This document shows positions 39,509 to 48,196 of a stretch of 64,000 nucleotides of DNA, piece by piece. Position 1 is the first letter of the stretch. Each line of letters opens with the position of its first letter. The DNA comes from Lelliottia nimipressuralis (GTDB lineage: Bacteria > Pseudomonadota > Gammaproteobacteria > Enterobacterales > Enterobacteriaceae), in contig NZ_SOMG01000021.1 of the NCBI RefSeq assembly GCF_004402045.1, positions 248,001-312,000 of the forward strand, in the 5' to 3' direction. The position numbers and the translations under genes were made by a program. The notes under the pieces were generated by a model. That model was not told the origin of the DNA. It was given only the letters and a program-made list of their open reading frames with translations, and did not search any database.

Positions 39509-40318
39509 ATGATCAGCATTAACTTAACAACAACAAAATCGCGCCTTTATCTCTGTTCGCAAACAGTGTGGTCACTGGCGAACCAGAGTAAGAAGGTCGA
39601 TCAAATTGTTGTGTGGGTCTCCAGCACACCTTATCTCAGTGACGAAGGCATCACTGAAGAACCTGAATGGGCGCAGAAAATTCGCCAGACGGGTACAAAC
39701 CTGGTTTTTAAATGGGTTAAAAACACCGGGCCTTATCGTAAATTATTTCCGGCGCTACAAGCAGCAACCGAAGACGATATTCTGATTTATGCCGACGATG
39801 ACGCTATTTATAACGAAGTTTGGGCAGAAACCCTGCTGGATGATTTTTACCGCCACAATCAGGAATATGTCGTTGCTGCACGCGTGCGTGAAACAGTAAA
39901 GAAGAAGAAAGAACTCCTTGATACCTATCGTAATTTTCCGCTTATAACCGTGCCGAGAGTTGTTGAGCAAAACTATATCATCACTGGCCTTGGTGGCGTT
40001 GTGCTCAAGAAAAGTATGATCCCGGAATATTTCCATTTTAACGAAGATTTTATTAAGGTCTGTCCTCGCGCGGATGATATTTGGATCAGTAAACTGATTC
40101 AGCTAACCAAAACACCAGTCTATGTTTCTGCGCAAAGTATTCGTTTTGTTCATGAAATAATCCATGATTATGGATTATCACGCGACAATACCAGCAAAAT
40201 AAAACGTTCCTGGCTTCAAAAAATCCGTTTTACTTTTAAGCCTGGTCAAATCCAGCATCTGTGTCAGAACGATCTTTACATAAAAGACACGGACAGCTAT
40301 TTCGAGTCATGCGCCTGA
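39509..40318 (+). CDS. Solitary glycosyltransferase-like protein (GT-A type)
   Basis: A 269-residue protein starting ISINLTTTKSRLYLCSQTVWSL, the N-terminal pattern of GT-A glycosyltransferases. It has a DDD (D96-D98, YADDDA) metal/nucleotide-sugar motif and a later charged C-terminal half. It may transfer a sugar to a surface polymer. Codon use is clearly more AT-rich than neighbouring genes, suggesting transfer. It stands alone, with a promoter-like AT-rich stretch upstream, and is convergent with the GntR gene. The family could not be named further. The ribosome site is weak (GGAG about 15 bases away), so the start is uncertain. Confidence 0.7.
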   Translation: MISINLTTTKSRLYLCSQTVWSLANQSKKVDQIVVWVSSTPYLSDEGITEEPEWAQKIRQTGTNLVFKWVKNTGPYRKLFPALQAATEDDILIYADDDAIYNEVWAETLLDDFYRHNQEYVVAARVRETVKKKKELLDTYRNFPLITVPRVVEQNYIITGLGGVVLKKSMIPEYFHFNEDFIKVCPRADDIWISKLIQLTKTPVYVSAQSIRFVHEIIHDYGLSRDNTSKIKRSWLQKIRFTFKPGQIQHLCQNDLYIKDTDSYFESCA

Positions 40319-40326
40319 AAGTCTGA

Positions 40327-41043
40327 TTATCCGTTATTCACGATCACGATCCCGCCGTGGTCGTATCGATAGTGACAGTGGGCATACTCCAGCGGTGTGC
40401 CATCCTCAAGATAAATCACCTGCTCCACTTCCAGTACCGGATCGGTCTGCTCGCAGACAAGATGTTGTCTGTCCAGCTCGCTCGGTTTTAGCGCCCGCAC
40501 CACCCGATACGACCCCATAATTTTCAGCCCCAGCGTCTCCTGAACGTATTGGAACACCGAACCTTCAAGATGGCTTTTCGTCAGGCCGGGCACCAGATTC
40601 ATCGGCATTACAGTGGAATCCAGCGACATAGGTTCGCCGTTGAGCAAACGCAGACGGATAAAGTCATACACGGGCGCATCGGCGTTAATCATCAGCGACG
40701 CCTGTTCTTTCTCGTTCGAGAAGCGCAGTTCGAAATGCACCACCTGGCTGGTCACCTTACCCAGGTGTTCCCAGGTTTTGGTTGCGCCAAAGTAGTCGCT
40801 GCCGGAAAGATCCCACTGCGAGAGCTGGAGGAAATTTTTACGGATGAACGTTCCCTGCCCTTGACGGGTGTAGACCAGCCCTTCGACAATCAGCTGGCGC
40901 ATGGCCTGCTGAATGGTCATCCGGCTGGAGTTGAACTCCGCTGCCAGCGCAAACTGGTCCGGCAGTGGTTCATTGGCGGCGTACTGCTGGCTGATGATGC
41001 GTTTCTTAATTTCCCGCGCTATGGTGATGTACTTCGCCGCCAT
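40327..41043 (-). CDS. GntR/HutC-family regulator of beta-glucoside operon
   Basis: A 238-residue regulator with an N-terminal winged helix (DQFALAAEFNSSRMTIQQAMRQL, residues 29-51) and a C-terminal UTRA ligand domain, the HutC subgroup layout. Such proteins sense a phosphorylated sugar. It is the last gene of the operon GH1-EIIC-gntR, so it is autoregulated, and the twin palindromes at 43820-43859 are its probable operator. Confidence 0.88.
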   Translation of the reverse strand: MAAKYITIAREIKKRIISQQYAANEPLPDQFALAAEFNSSRMTIQQAMRQLIVEGLVYTRQGQGTFIRKNFLQLSQWDLSGSDYFGATKTWEHLGKVTSQVVHFELRFSNEKEQASLMINADAPVYDFIRLRLLNGEPMSLDSTVMPMNLVPGLTKSHLEGSVFQYVQETLGLKIMGSYRVVRALKPSELDRQHLVCEQTDPVLEVEQVIYLEDGTPLEYAHCHYRYDHGGIVIVNNG

Positions 41044-41058
41044 CGTCCTTCCTTTCAG

Positions 41059-42381
41059 TTAGTTTTCTATCCCGCTGTTTTTTAATGCCACTCTCTCGGC
41101 AATCTTGAGGAAAGGCAGGTAGAAGAATACACCAAATACGATGATTGCCAACTGCACCACCACCGCCCGCCAGTCCCCCGCCGTCGCCAGCCAGGCGCTC
41201 AGGATCGGGGGCGTTGTCCACGGGATCATCACCACGCAGCGCGACATTAACCCCAGCGTGGTACAGAGCCAGGCGAAGTAAATACCAATGGCGGGCAGCA
41301 GCACGAACGGGATCATCAGCGGCAGGTTAAACACAATCGGCAGACCGAAGATCACCGGCTCGTTGATGTTGAACAAACCAGGCGCCAGCGACAGACGCGC
41401 CACCTGCTTCGCCGACTTTTGTCGGGAGAAGATAAAGATGGCGATCAGCAGCGAGATGGTGCTGCCCGTGCCGCCCACCATGCCAAACGTCGGCACGAAG
41501 ATGTTGTTGATGATATGCGGGATAGGCTGGCCGTTGGCAAAGGCCAGCATGTTTTCATTGGTGTTAATCAGCAGGAACGGCTCCAGCACCACGCTGTTCA
41601 CCACCGACTGATGAATCCCTAGCGTGAAAAGGAAATTACCGAAGCTGTAGATAAAAATCGTCCCCGGCAGGCTGGTGTTGATCAGCCGCAGGGGCTGCTG
41701 GATAAAGGTCGTAATGAGATGGATCAGATCCGTATGCAGCACGTTTGCCAGTATGGCCGCCAGCACCGCAAACAGGGAGAGCGTGAGAATGGTCGGGATC
41801 AGCGCGGTAAAGGATTTGCTCACCGCTGGCGGCACGTTTTCACCGAGCGAAATGTGCAGCCTCTTCAGCCGCGAAATGGCGATAAACACTTCCGTGGAGA
41901 GCAGGCCAATCAGCACGCCGGCAAAAATCCCGGTGGAGCCGATATTGGCGAACGTCAGCACCTGGGTGACGTTCACCGTGGTATCGCTGCCGACGGGCGT
42001 AATCTGCAAGCGCATCGGCATCATGATAATAAAGCTGCTGACGGCGATAACCACTGCCGAGACCGGATTGTCGAAATCTTTGTTGCGCGCCAGCGACCAG
42101 GCAATCATCGGCGCCAGCAGCAGCGCGGCGATGTTCAGCGTACCGTTGATAATCGCCTCACCCCACACCTTGAAGTGCGCCAGCGTGTCACCGTGAAAAA
42201 TCCACGGAAACACCACGTTGTTCACCAGCACCGCCAGACCAGCGAGGATGAAAATGGGCATCACCGTGGCGAAGGCGTCGCGCAGGGAACGCAGGTGCAC
42301 CTGGTTTGCCAGGCGCGCCGAGAACTCTACAAATTTGTCGACAAAGGACTGCATATGCGGTGTTATTTTTGTTTCAGACAT
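41059..42381 (-). CDS. PTS EIIC component, lactose/cellobiose family
   Basis: A 440-residue inner-membrane permease with about ten spans and the GFGGTGST-like region (MVGGTGSTISLLIAIF) of the EIIC family of CelB/ChbC-like systems. It imports and, with EIIA/EIIB, phosphorylates a beta-glucoside. No EIIA or EIIB gene lies nearby, so the complex must borrow them (for example chb-type components elsewhere). It is the middle gene of the operon, 51 bases after GH1 and 15 before gntR. Not at this locus in K-12. Confidence 0.88.
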   Translation of the reverse strand: MSETKITPHMQSFVDKFVEFSARLANQVHLRSLRDAFATVMPIFILAGLAVLVNNVVFPWIFHGDTLAHFKVWGEAIINGTLNIAALLLAPMIAWSLARNKDFDNPVSAVVIAVSSFIIMMPMRLQITPVGSDTTVNVTQVLTFANIGSTGIFAGVLIGLLSTEVFIAISRLKRLHISLGENVPPAVSKSFTALIPTILTLSLFAVLAAILANVLHTDLIHLITTFIQQPLRLINTSLPGTIFIYSFGNFLFTLGIHQSVVNSVVLEPFLLINTNENMLAFANGQPIPHIINNIFVPTFGMVGGTGSTISLLIAIFIFSRQKSAKQVARLSLAPGLFNINEPVIFGLPIVFNLPLMIPFVLLPAIGIYFAWLCTTLGLMSRCVVMIPWTTPPILSAWLATAGDWRAVVVQLAIIVFGVFFYLPFLKIAERVALKNSGIEN

Positions 42382-42432
42382 AGCGGATAGTTCCCATCAA
42401 TCAGTCACAAAAACGGCCCGGCAGCGTACGGC

Positions 42433-43809
42433 TTACATCTCGCGTCCGTTGGTATGGATAACCTGTTTTAACCACGCGTAGCTCTTCTTCGGCACGCGTT
42501 TCAGGTCTTTCAGGTCATGGTTTTCACGGTTGACATAGACCACGCCGTAGCGCTTACGCATATCGCCCTGGGAGCTGAGAATGTCGATCAAGCCCCAGCC
42601 GAGGTAGCCGATCACCTCAGCCCCGTCTTCGAACATCGCCGCTTTCATCGCCTCGATGTGCGCCCGGTGGTAGTCGATACGGTAGGTATCCTCTATCGGG
42701 TTTACGCCGTCCCAGGACTCAATCACCCCAATACCGTTTTCGATCGGGAATACCGGCAGGCGCCAGTCGTTGGCGTAGCGGGTAATGATGGTGCGAAAGC
42801 CCAGCGGATCGATCTGCCAGTTCCACTCGGTGGCTTGCAGGTACGGGTTGTTTTTTTCACCGTGCAGCAGGTAGTAGTTAACCGGGGTATCTTCCGGGAT
42901 CGCATCGCTGTCCAGCGTTTTACTGGCGTAATAGCTGAAGGCCATATAGTCGTTTTTGGTGCGCGCAAACAGAGCTAAATCTTCGGCGCGATAGATATCG
43001 CCAAAGCCTTCCTGCTCCACCACCGCCATCACCGCCGGGCTGTAGCCCTGACCGGCAAAGACGCGCAGCAGGTTCTGGTTGAGGAACTCGTCGTACTGCT
43101 GGGCACAGAAGATATCGCGCGGTTTGCAGGTGGCCGGGTAAATCAGCTGGTGCGCCAGCATACCGCCCATCAGCTGGCCCGGTTTGGTCTGGTGCAGGTA
43201 CTCGGTGAGCGCCATGTGCGCCACCATGGTGTGATGCTGTAACTCGTACAACTCGCGCAGGGTTTTCTCACCTTTCATGTAGCCGGAAATGCGGAATGCT
43301 TCCGGCATATGGAAGATGTTCTGCTCGTTAAAGGTCAGCCAGTACTTCACGCGGTCGCCAAAGCAGTCGATCATCTTTTTGCCGTAGCGGATAAAGGCGT
43401 CCATTACCCGGCGGTCATTGAAGCCGTTGTACTCCTGCGCCAGCGCCAGCGGCATATCGAAGTGGTAGAGGCAGATCATCGGCTCGATGCCGCGAGCGAT
43501 CAGATCGTCGATAAAACGGTCATAAAACGCGATGCCTTCGTCGTTAAACTCGCCGTCACCCTGCGGGCAGACGCGGCTCCATGAGATCTGGAAGCGGTAG
43601 CAGTTCATGCCCAGATCCTGCATCAGGTCGAAATCTTCCCGGTAGCGGTGGTAGGAGTCTGTCGCGACTTTCCAGTCGGAGATGTTCTCCCCGGCTTCCC
43701 GAATGTCATACACCGACATCCCCTTCCCACCCTCATTCCAGGCACCTTCCGTCTGCATGCTGGACACCGAGTTGCCCCATAAAAAGTTGGCCGGCAGCTG
43801 ATTGTTCAT
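42433..43809 (-). CDS. 6-phospho-beta-glucosidase (GH1)
   Basis: A 458-residue glycoside hydrolase family 1 enzyme. The acid/base is in TFNEQN (WLTFNEQNIF) and the nucleophile in PIENGIG. The N-terminus FLWGNSVSSMQTEGAWNEGGKG is the GH1 signature. It hydrolyses the phosphorylated beta-glucoside delivered by the EIIC. The first gene of the operon; a ribosome site GGGAGA precedes ATG 43809, and the twin palindromes lie 11-50 bases upstream. Substrate preference (cellobiose, arbutin, others) is not visible. Confidence 0.9.
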   Translation of the reverse strand: MNNQLPANFLWGNSVSSMQTEGAWNEGGKGMSVYDIREAGENISDWKVATDSYHRYREDFDLMQDLGMNCYRFQISWSRVCPQGDGEFNDEGIAFYDRFIDDLIARGIEPMICLYHFDMPLALAQEYNGFNDRRVMDAFIRYGKKMIDCFGDRVKYWLTFNEQNIFHMPEAFRISGYMKGEKTLRELYELQHHTMVAHMALTEYLHQTKPGQLMGGMLAHQLIYPATCKPRDIFCAQQYDEFLNQNLLRVFAGQGYSPAVMAVVEQEGFGDIYRAEDLALFARTKNDYMAFSYYASKTLDSDAIPEDTPVNYYLLHGEKNNPYLQATEWNWQIDPLGFRTIITRYANDWRLPVFPIENGIGVIESWDGVNPIEDTYRIDYHRAHIEAMKAAMFEDGAEVIGYLGWGLIDILSSQGDMRKRYGVVYVNRENHDLKDLKRVPKKSYAWLKQVIHTNGREM

Positions 43810-43819
43810 GTTCTCTCCC

Positions 43820-43859
43820 TATATGACTAGTCATTTAAAATTTCATGACTAGTCATATA
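43820..43859. promoter_or_regulatory. Twin palindromic operator of the beta-glucoside operon
   Basis: Two copies of the perfect 12-bp palindrome ATGACTAGTCAT (43823-43834 and 43845-43856) sit 22 bp apart centre to centre, about two helical turns. They form a larger 15-bp inverted repeat (arms TATATGACTAGTCAT and its complement, spacer ten). It is immediately before the GH1 gene. Most likely bound by the GntR regulator encoded at the end of the operon. Confidence 0.75.
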
Positions 43860-43913
43860 AGCGAAGATGAAAGGTCGATCAAAGAGGAGGATCGTTTTTT
43901 GTGAGCAATGCGG

Positions 43914-43948
43914 AAAAAAAGCCCCGGTAAGCGATGCGCTACCGGGGC
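43914..43948 (-). terminator. Terminator of the aldo-keto reductase gene
   Basis: Read on the minus strand, GCCCCGGTA pairs with TACCGGGGC across a short hairpin and is followed by seven T. It directly follows the AKR stop and insulates the GH1 promoter. Confidence 0.85.
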
Positions 43949-43956
43949 AAGGAAGG

Positions 43957-44997
43957 TTATTGTTGCGCGAGCTGATTGCGGCGATATTCCCCCTGCCGCT
44001 CCAGCATCCAGCCGGGATATTCGCGCGGCAGCGCGCTGACCGCATCAAGCTGTTTTAGCTCGTCTTCGCTTAAGCGGATCCCGGTCGCGGCGATATTGTC
44101 ATCCAGCTGATCGACACGCTTGGCACCGATGATGACGCTGGTCACCGCTTTCTGGTGCAGCAGCCACGCCAGCGCGATTTGCGCCACGGAAACGCCTTTA
44201 CGCTCGGCAATGATGCGCATCACATCCACGCAGTCGAAGGCACGTTCTTTATCCACCGGCGGGAAGTCAAACTCCAGACGACGACCACCGGCTTCACTCT
44301 GCCCGTCGCGGCCATATTTTCCGCTCAGCAGGCCACCCGCCAGCGGGCTCCAGACCATCAGCCCGACGCCTTCGTTCTGCATCATCGGCACCAGTTCGCG
44401 CTCCAGATCGCGTCCGGCGATGGTGTAATACGCCTGGAGTGATGCGAAACGCGCAAGGCCGAGACGTTCAGAAATACCGAGCGCTTTGGTGATTTGCCAC
44501 GCCGCCCAGTTTGAAACGCCGATATAGCGCACGTGGCCGTGCTGCACCAGGTTATCAAGGGCGTATAGCATCTCTTCAATCGGCGTTGCGGGGTCGAAGC
44601 CGTGCAGCTGATAGAGATCGATATGATCGAGCTGCAGGCGGCGCAGGCTCTCCTTCACGCTGCTAATGATGTGATAGCGCGAGCTGCCGCGCGAATTCAC
44701 CCCTGCCGTTCCCGTTTCGCCGAACACTTTGGTGGCAACCACCACATTCTCACGCGGGATTTTCAGGTTTTTCAGCGCCTGCCCGGTGATCTCTTCCGAG
44801 CGGCCTTCAGAGTAGACGTCGGCGGTATCGATGAAGTTGATGCCCGCGTCCAGCGCGCGGCCCACCAGCTGCTCGGCTTCATTTTGCTGGAGCTGGCCAA
44901 TCTTGCCCCACATGCCGCCTTCACCACCGAACGTCATGGTGCCGAGGCAGAGTTCAGAAACAAACAGTCCGGTATTGCCCAGTTTTTGATAACGCAT
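43957..44997 (-). CDS. Aldo-keto reductase
   Basis: A 346-residue NADPH-dependent reductase of the AKR superfamily. The catalytic tetrad is recognisable: D and Y in FIDTADVYSEG, K in ATKVFG and H in YQLHGFD. The C-terminal cofactor region SVIIGAKRVDQLDDNI is present. It probably reduces or oxidises carbonyl compounds such as sugars or aldehydes; the substrate is not known. AGGAA precedes ATG 44997. It follows the efflux operon on the same strand with a 104-base gap. Confidence 0.87.
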   Translation of the reverse strand: MRYQKLGNTGLFVSELCLGTMTFGGEGGMWGKIGQLQQNEAEQLVGRALDAGINFIDTADVYSEGRSEEITGQALKNLKIPRENVVVATKVFGETGTAGVNSRGSSRYHIISSVKESLRRLQLDHIDLYQLHGFDPATPIEEMLYALDNLVQHGHVRYIGVSNWAAWQITKALGISERLGLARFASLQAYYTIAGRDLERELVPMMQNEGVGLMVWSPLAGGLLSGKYGRDGQSEAGGRRLEFDFPPVDKERAFDCVDVMRIIAERKGVSVAQIALAWLLHQKAVTSVIIGAKRVDQLDDNIAATGIRLSEDELKQLDAVSALPREYPGWMLERQGEYRRNQLAQQ

Positions 44998-45101
44998 AAG
45001 TGATTCCTCGCATGTCGATTGGGTACCCGATAGTTATACCCGCCCCGCGCCCATCGCGAATGTGGCGTTCCTGTCCGTTTCTTGCCCAATCCTCTGAAAG
45101 T

Positions 45102-46628
45102 TTATCCGCGCGGGGCGTCGCCAAAGACGCTGTAGTCCGGCAACTGCACCTGCTGATACGGCTCCCAGCCACCGCCAAGCGCCTTGTAGAGCGCGACCAG
45201 ATCGAGCGCGCTTTGCACCTGAGCCTGGGCGCGCTGCTGCTGGGCCTGCGCCAGTTGCCGCTGCGCGTCCAGCACGTCGATAAAGCTGGCGATGCCCTGC
45301 CGGTAGCTGTCGCTCGCCAGGTCAAACGCGTTTTGCAGCGCGTTGATGGTTTTCGCCAGCCCCGCTTCACGCTGCTGGTCGGTGCGATAGCTCACCAGCG
45401 CGTTTTCGACATCACCGAGCGCTGTCAGCACCGTCTGGCGATAGTCCAGCACCGCCACCCCCTGCTGCGCACGCGCGACCTTCACGCTGGAGACCAGCCT
45501 GCCCCCCTGGAAGATAGGGATAGAGACCTGCGGGCCAAAGCTATAGAAATGGCTGCTCCAGTCGGTGAGCCAGTTGGTTTCGCTGTTTCGCAGGCCAAAC
45601 TGTCCGGAAAGGGTAAAACTCGGGAACAGCTCCGCCACCGAAACGCCGATTTGCGCCGTGGCGGCATGAAGATTCGCCTCTGCTTCGCGCACGTCCGGGC
45701 GGCGTCGCGCCAGCGTCGACGGAATGCCCGTTTGCACGATATCCGGCAGGTCTGGCATCGGCTGCACGCTTTGCAATTCCGCATCCAGCGCGCCGGGAGG
45801 CTTGCCGAGCAGGATCGCCAGGCCGTTCATCGCCTGCCGCTCCTGCGCCTGATACTGCGGCAGCTGTGCTTCAAGATTCCCCAGCTGCGCCCGGGCATTT
45901 TCCACATCCATCTGCGGAGACAGCCCGCCGCGCTGGCGGCTTTCGGTCAGATCCAGCGTCTGCTGGGCGCTTTTTATCTGGGTATTCAGCGTGGCGATAA
46001 TGCTCTGCGCCCCGCGCAGCTGCAGCCAGGCGCGCGCCACTTCCGCTTCCAGCGACACCAGCGCGTCGTTACGCTGCTCTATCGCCGCCTTCTGCTGCGC
46101 TTCTGCCGCCTCCACCTGCCGGCGCACCTTGCCCCACAGGTCAATTTCCCACTGGGCGTCAAAGCTGCCCTGGTAGAGGTTGATCGGCTGCGTCAGCGGG
46201 CCTAACGCGCCCCGCAGTTCAGGGTCGACATTATCAAGCTGGTCATACACGCCGTGGGATTTCAGCTCCCCTTCCAGGCCGAGCTGCTGGCGCGTCGCCT
46301 GCAAATTGCCGTTCACCGACGGGTAAAACGCCCCGCCCGCCTGGTTAATCTGTTCGCGCGCTCCCGCGATGCGCAGCACCGTCTGCTGCAGCGTCAGGTT
46401 TCCGGCGATGGCGCGTTCAACCAGGCTGTCGAGCTGCGGGGAGCCGAATGTTTTCCACCAGCGCGGGTTAGTCGCGGCGGAGGTGGTTTGCGATTTCACC
46501 GCGCTGTCGCCCTTATCGTTCCAGTGCGTGACGGCAGGTGGCGCGGGCTGCTGATAATCCGGCCCGACGGCGCAGCCCGCCAGTAGCATCATTATCATCA
46601 GAGGGTGTAAACGTCTGTGTATCATCAA
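45102..46628 (-). CDS. Outer-membrane efflux lipoprotein (OprM/NodT type)
   Basis: A 508-residue TolC-like protein. The N-terminal signal ends at the lipobox LLAGC, so it is lipid-anchored, unlike TolC itself. Two repeated efflux domains follow with long coiled-coil-rich regions rich in alanine and glutamine. It would form the outer channel of the EmrAB-type pump encoded directly upstream. Its start overlaps the EmrB-type stop by four bases, indicating translational coupling. Confidence 0.88.
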   Translation of the reverse strand: MMIHRRLHPLMIMMLLAGCAVGPDYQQPAPPAVTHWNDKGDSAVKSQTTSAATNPRWWKTFGSPQLDSLVERAIAGNLTLQQTVLRIAGAREQINQAGGAFYPSVNGNLQATRQQLGLEGELKSHGVYDQLDNVDPELRGALGPLTQPINLYQGSFDAQWEIDLWGKVRRQVEAAEAQQKAAIEQRNDALVSLEAEVARAWLQLRGAQSIIATLNTQIKSAQQTLDLTESRQRGGLSPQMDVENARAQLGNLEAQLPQYQAQERQAMNGLAILLGKPPGALDAELQSVQPMPDLPDIVQTGIPSTLARRRPDVREAEANLHAATAQIGVSVAELFPSFTLSGQFGLRNSETNWLTDWSSHFYSFGPQVSIPIFQGGRLVSSVKVARAQQGVAVLDYRQTVLTALGDVENALVSYRTDQQREAGLAKTINALQNAFDLASDSYRQGIASFIDVLDAQRQLAQAQQQRAQAQVQSALDLVALYKALGGGWEPYQQVQLPDYSVFGDAPRG

Positions 46629-48196
46629 TGTGCTCCTGCACTCCCCTCGCTCTTAACCGGCGAGAGCAACAAACAAAACGGAATCAATAACAAGGCCACC
46701 GCGCTCAGAATGGTGAAGACGTCGATGTAGGCCAGAAAGCGCGACTGCTCAATCATGGTCTGGTACATGCGCCCGGTGGCAATCCCGGTTGGGTCCCCCA
46801 CCTGGGTGGTGAAGTTCTGGATTGCCTGGGCGCTTTCGCGTATCGCCTGCTGGAATTGCTCGTTAAACGGCGAGGCGTGGTACGCAAGGTGCGCGCTGTG
46901 CGCCTGCGAGCGCTCGGTGATGGCCGCCGTCGACAGCGATATCCCAACCGAGCCCGCGACGTTGCGGAACATGGTAAATAACGCTGCGGCATCGGCGTTC
47001 AGCCGCCTTGGAATCGAAATAAAGGCAATGGTAGTCAGCGGCACAAACAGGAACCCGAGACCTATCGACTGGGCGCTGCGGAACAGCACCAGGGTTTCGA
47101 AATCAATATCCGGGGTGAGCGTGCGCGACCAGAAGAACGACACCGCCAGACAGGTAAAGCCAAAGGCAATAATCCAGCGCGTCTGCACCACCGGCATCAG
47201 CTTCAATACCAGCGGGATCGTTAAGACGATCAGCACCGCCCCGGGCGACAGCACCAGCCCGGACCAGGTGGCGGTATAACCCAGGTCCTGCTGCGCCAGC
47301 TGCGGGATCACCACCGAGCTGCCGTACAAAATCATCGCCATTCCTGCCATTAACAGGCTGGAGACGGAGAAGTTGCGGTCTTTCATGCAGTGCAGATCCA
47401 CCACCGGCTTTTTGGCATACACCAGCCAGTAGATGGCGCCGATAATGCCGACAAGCGTCAACACGGCGAAAGTGCGGGTAAAGTTCGAGTTAAACCAGTC
47501 TTCGTCTTCTCCCCGGTCGAGCATCACCTGCAGGCAGCCCAGCCCCAACGCGATCAGGCCGATCCCGGTCCAGTCGATGGTCAATTTCTCTTTTGATTTG
47601 CTCTCCCACGGCGGATCTTCCAGCAGCTGGTAAATCGCCAGCACCGTGACAATTCCTACCGGGATATTGATAAAGAACACCCAGCGCCACGAGTAGTTAT
47701 CGGTGATCCAGCCCCCCAGCGTCGGGCCGAGGACCGGCGCAACGATGATCGCAATGGAGGAAAGCCCAAACGCTTTGCCACGATCCTCGGGTTTGAAGTA
47801 GTCGAGCAGCACCGACTGCTGCGTGGGCTGGAGTCCACCGCCAAAAAAGCCCTGCATCACGCGGAACAGGATGATCTGCCACAGCTCGGTGGCGATCCCG
47901 CACAGGAACGAGCAGACGGTGAACATGACGATGCAAATCAGGAAGAACTGCTTGCGCCCAAACACTCGGCTCAGAAATGCTGAGATGGGCAGTACAATGC
48001 CGTTCGCGACCAGATAGCTGGTTAATACCCAGGTGGATTCGTCATAGCTGGACGAGAGCGAACCCGCCACGTGGGGCAACGCCACGTTGACGATGGTGGT
48101 GTCCAGAATTTCCATGAACACCGCCAGGGTGACGACAATCGCCACCGCCCACGGATTACTGGCGGGTTTCCAGCTGTCGTGGCTGTGATCGGTCAT
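46625..48196 (-). CDS. EmrB/QacA-type drug efflux MFS (DHA2)
   Basis: A 523-residue, 14-span multidrug transporter of the DHA2 family. The start region NPWAVAIVVTLAVFMEILDTTIVNVALPHVAG and the motif GPTLGGWITDNYSWRWVFFINIPVG are typical of EmrB. It pumps hydrophobic compounds with the adaptor encoded by the preceding gene and the outer-membrane lipoprotein. The substrate range is unknown. Four-base overlaps join it to both neighbours. The system is additional to the core emrAB, which is not in this region. Confidence 0.9.
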   Translation of the reverse strand: MTDHSHDSWKPASNPWAVAIVVTLAVFMEILDTTIVNVALPHVAGSLSSSYDESTWVLTSYLVANGIVLPISAFLSRVFGRKQFFLICIVMFTVCSFLCGIATELWQIILFRVMQGFFGGGLQPTQQSVLLDYFKPEDRGKAFGLSSIAIIVAPVLGPTLGGWITDNYSWRWVFFINIPVGIVTVLAIYQLLEDPPWESKSKEKLTIDWTGIGLIALGLGCLQVMLDRGEDEDWFNSNFTRTFAVLTLVGIIGAIYWLVYAKKPVVDLHCMKDRNFSVSSLLMAGMAMILYGSSVVIPQLAQQDLGYTATWSGLVLSPGAVLIVLTIPLVLKLMPVVQTRWIIAFGFTCLAVSFFWSRTLTPDIDFETLVLFRSAQSIGLGFLFVPLTTIAFISIPRRLNADAAALFTMFRNVAGSVGISLSTAAITERSQAHSAHLAYHASPFNEQFQQAIRESAQAIQNFTTQVGDPTGIATGRMYQTMIEQSRFLAYIDVFTILSAVALLLIPFCLLLSPVKSEGSAGAH

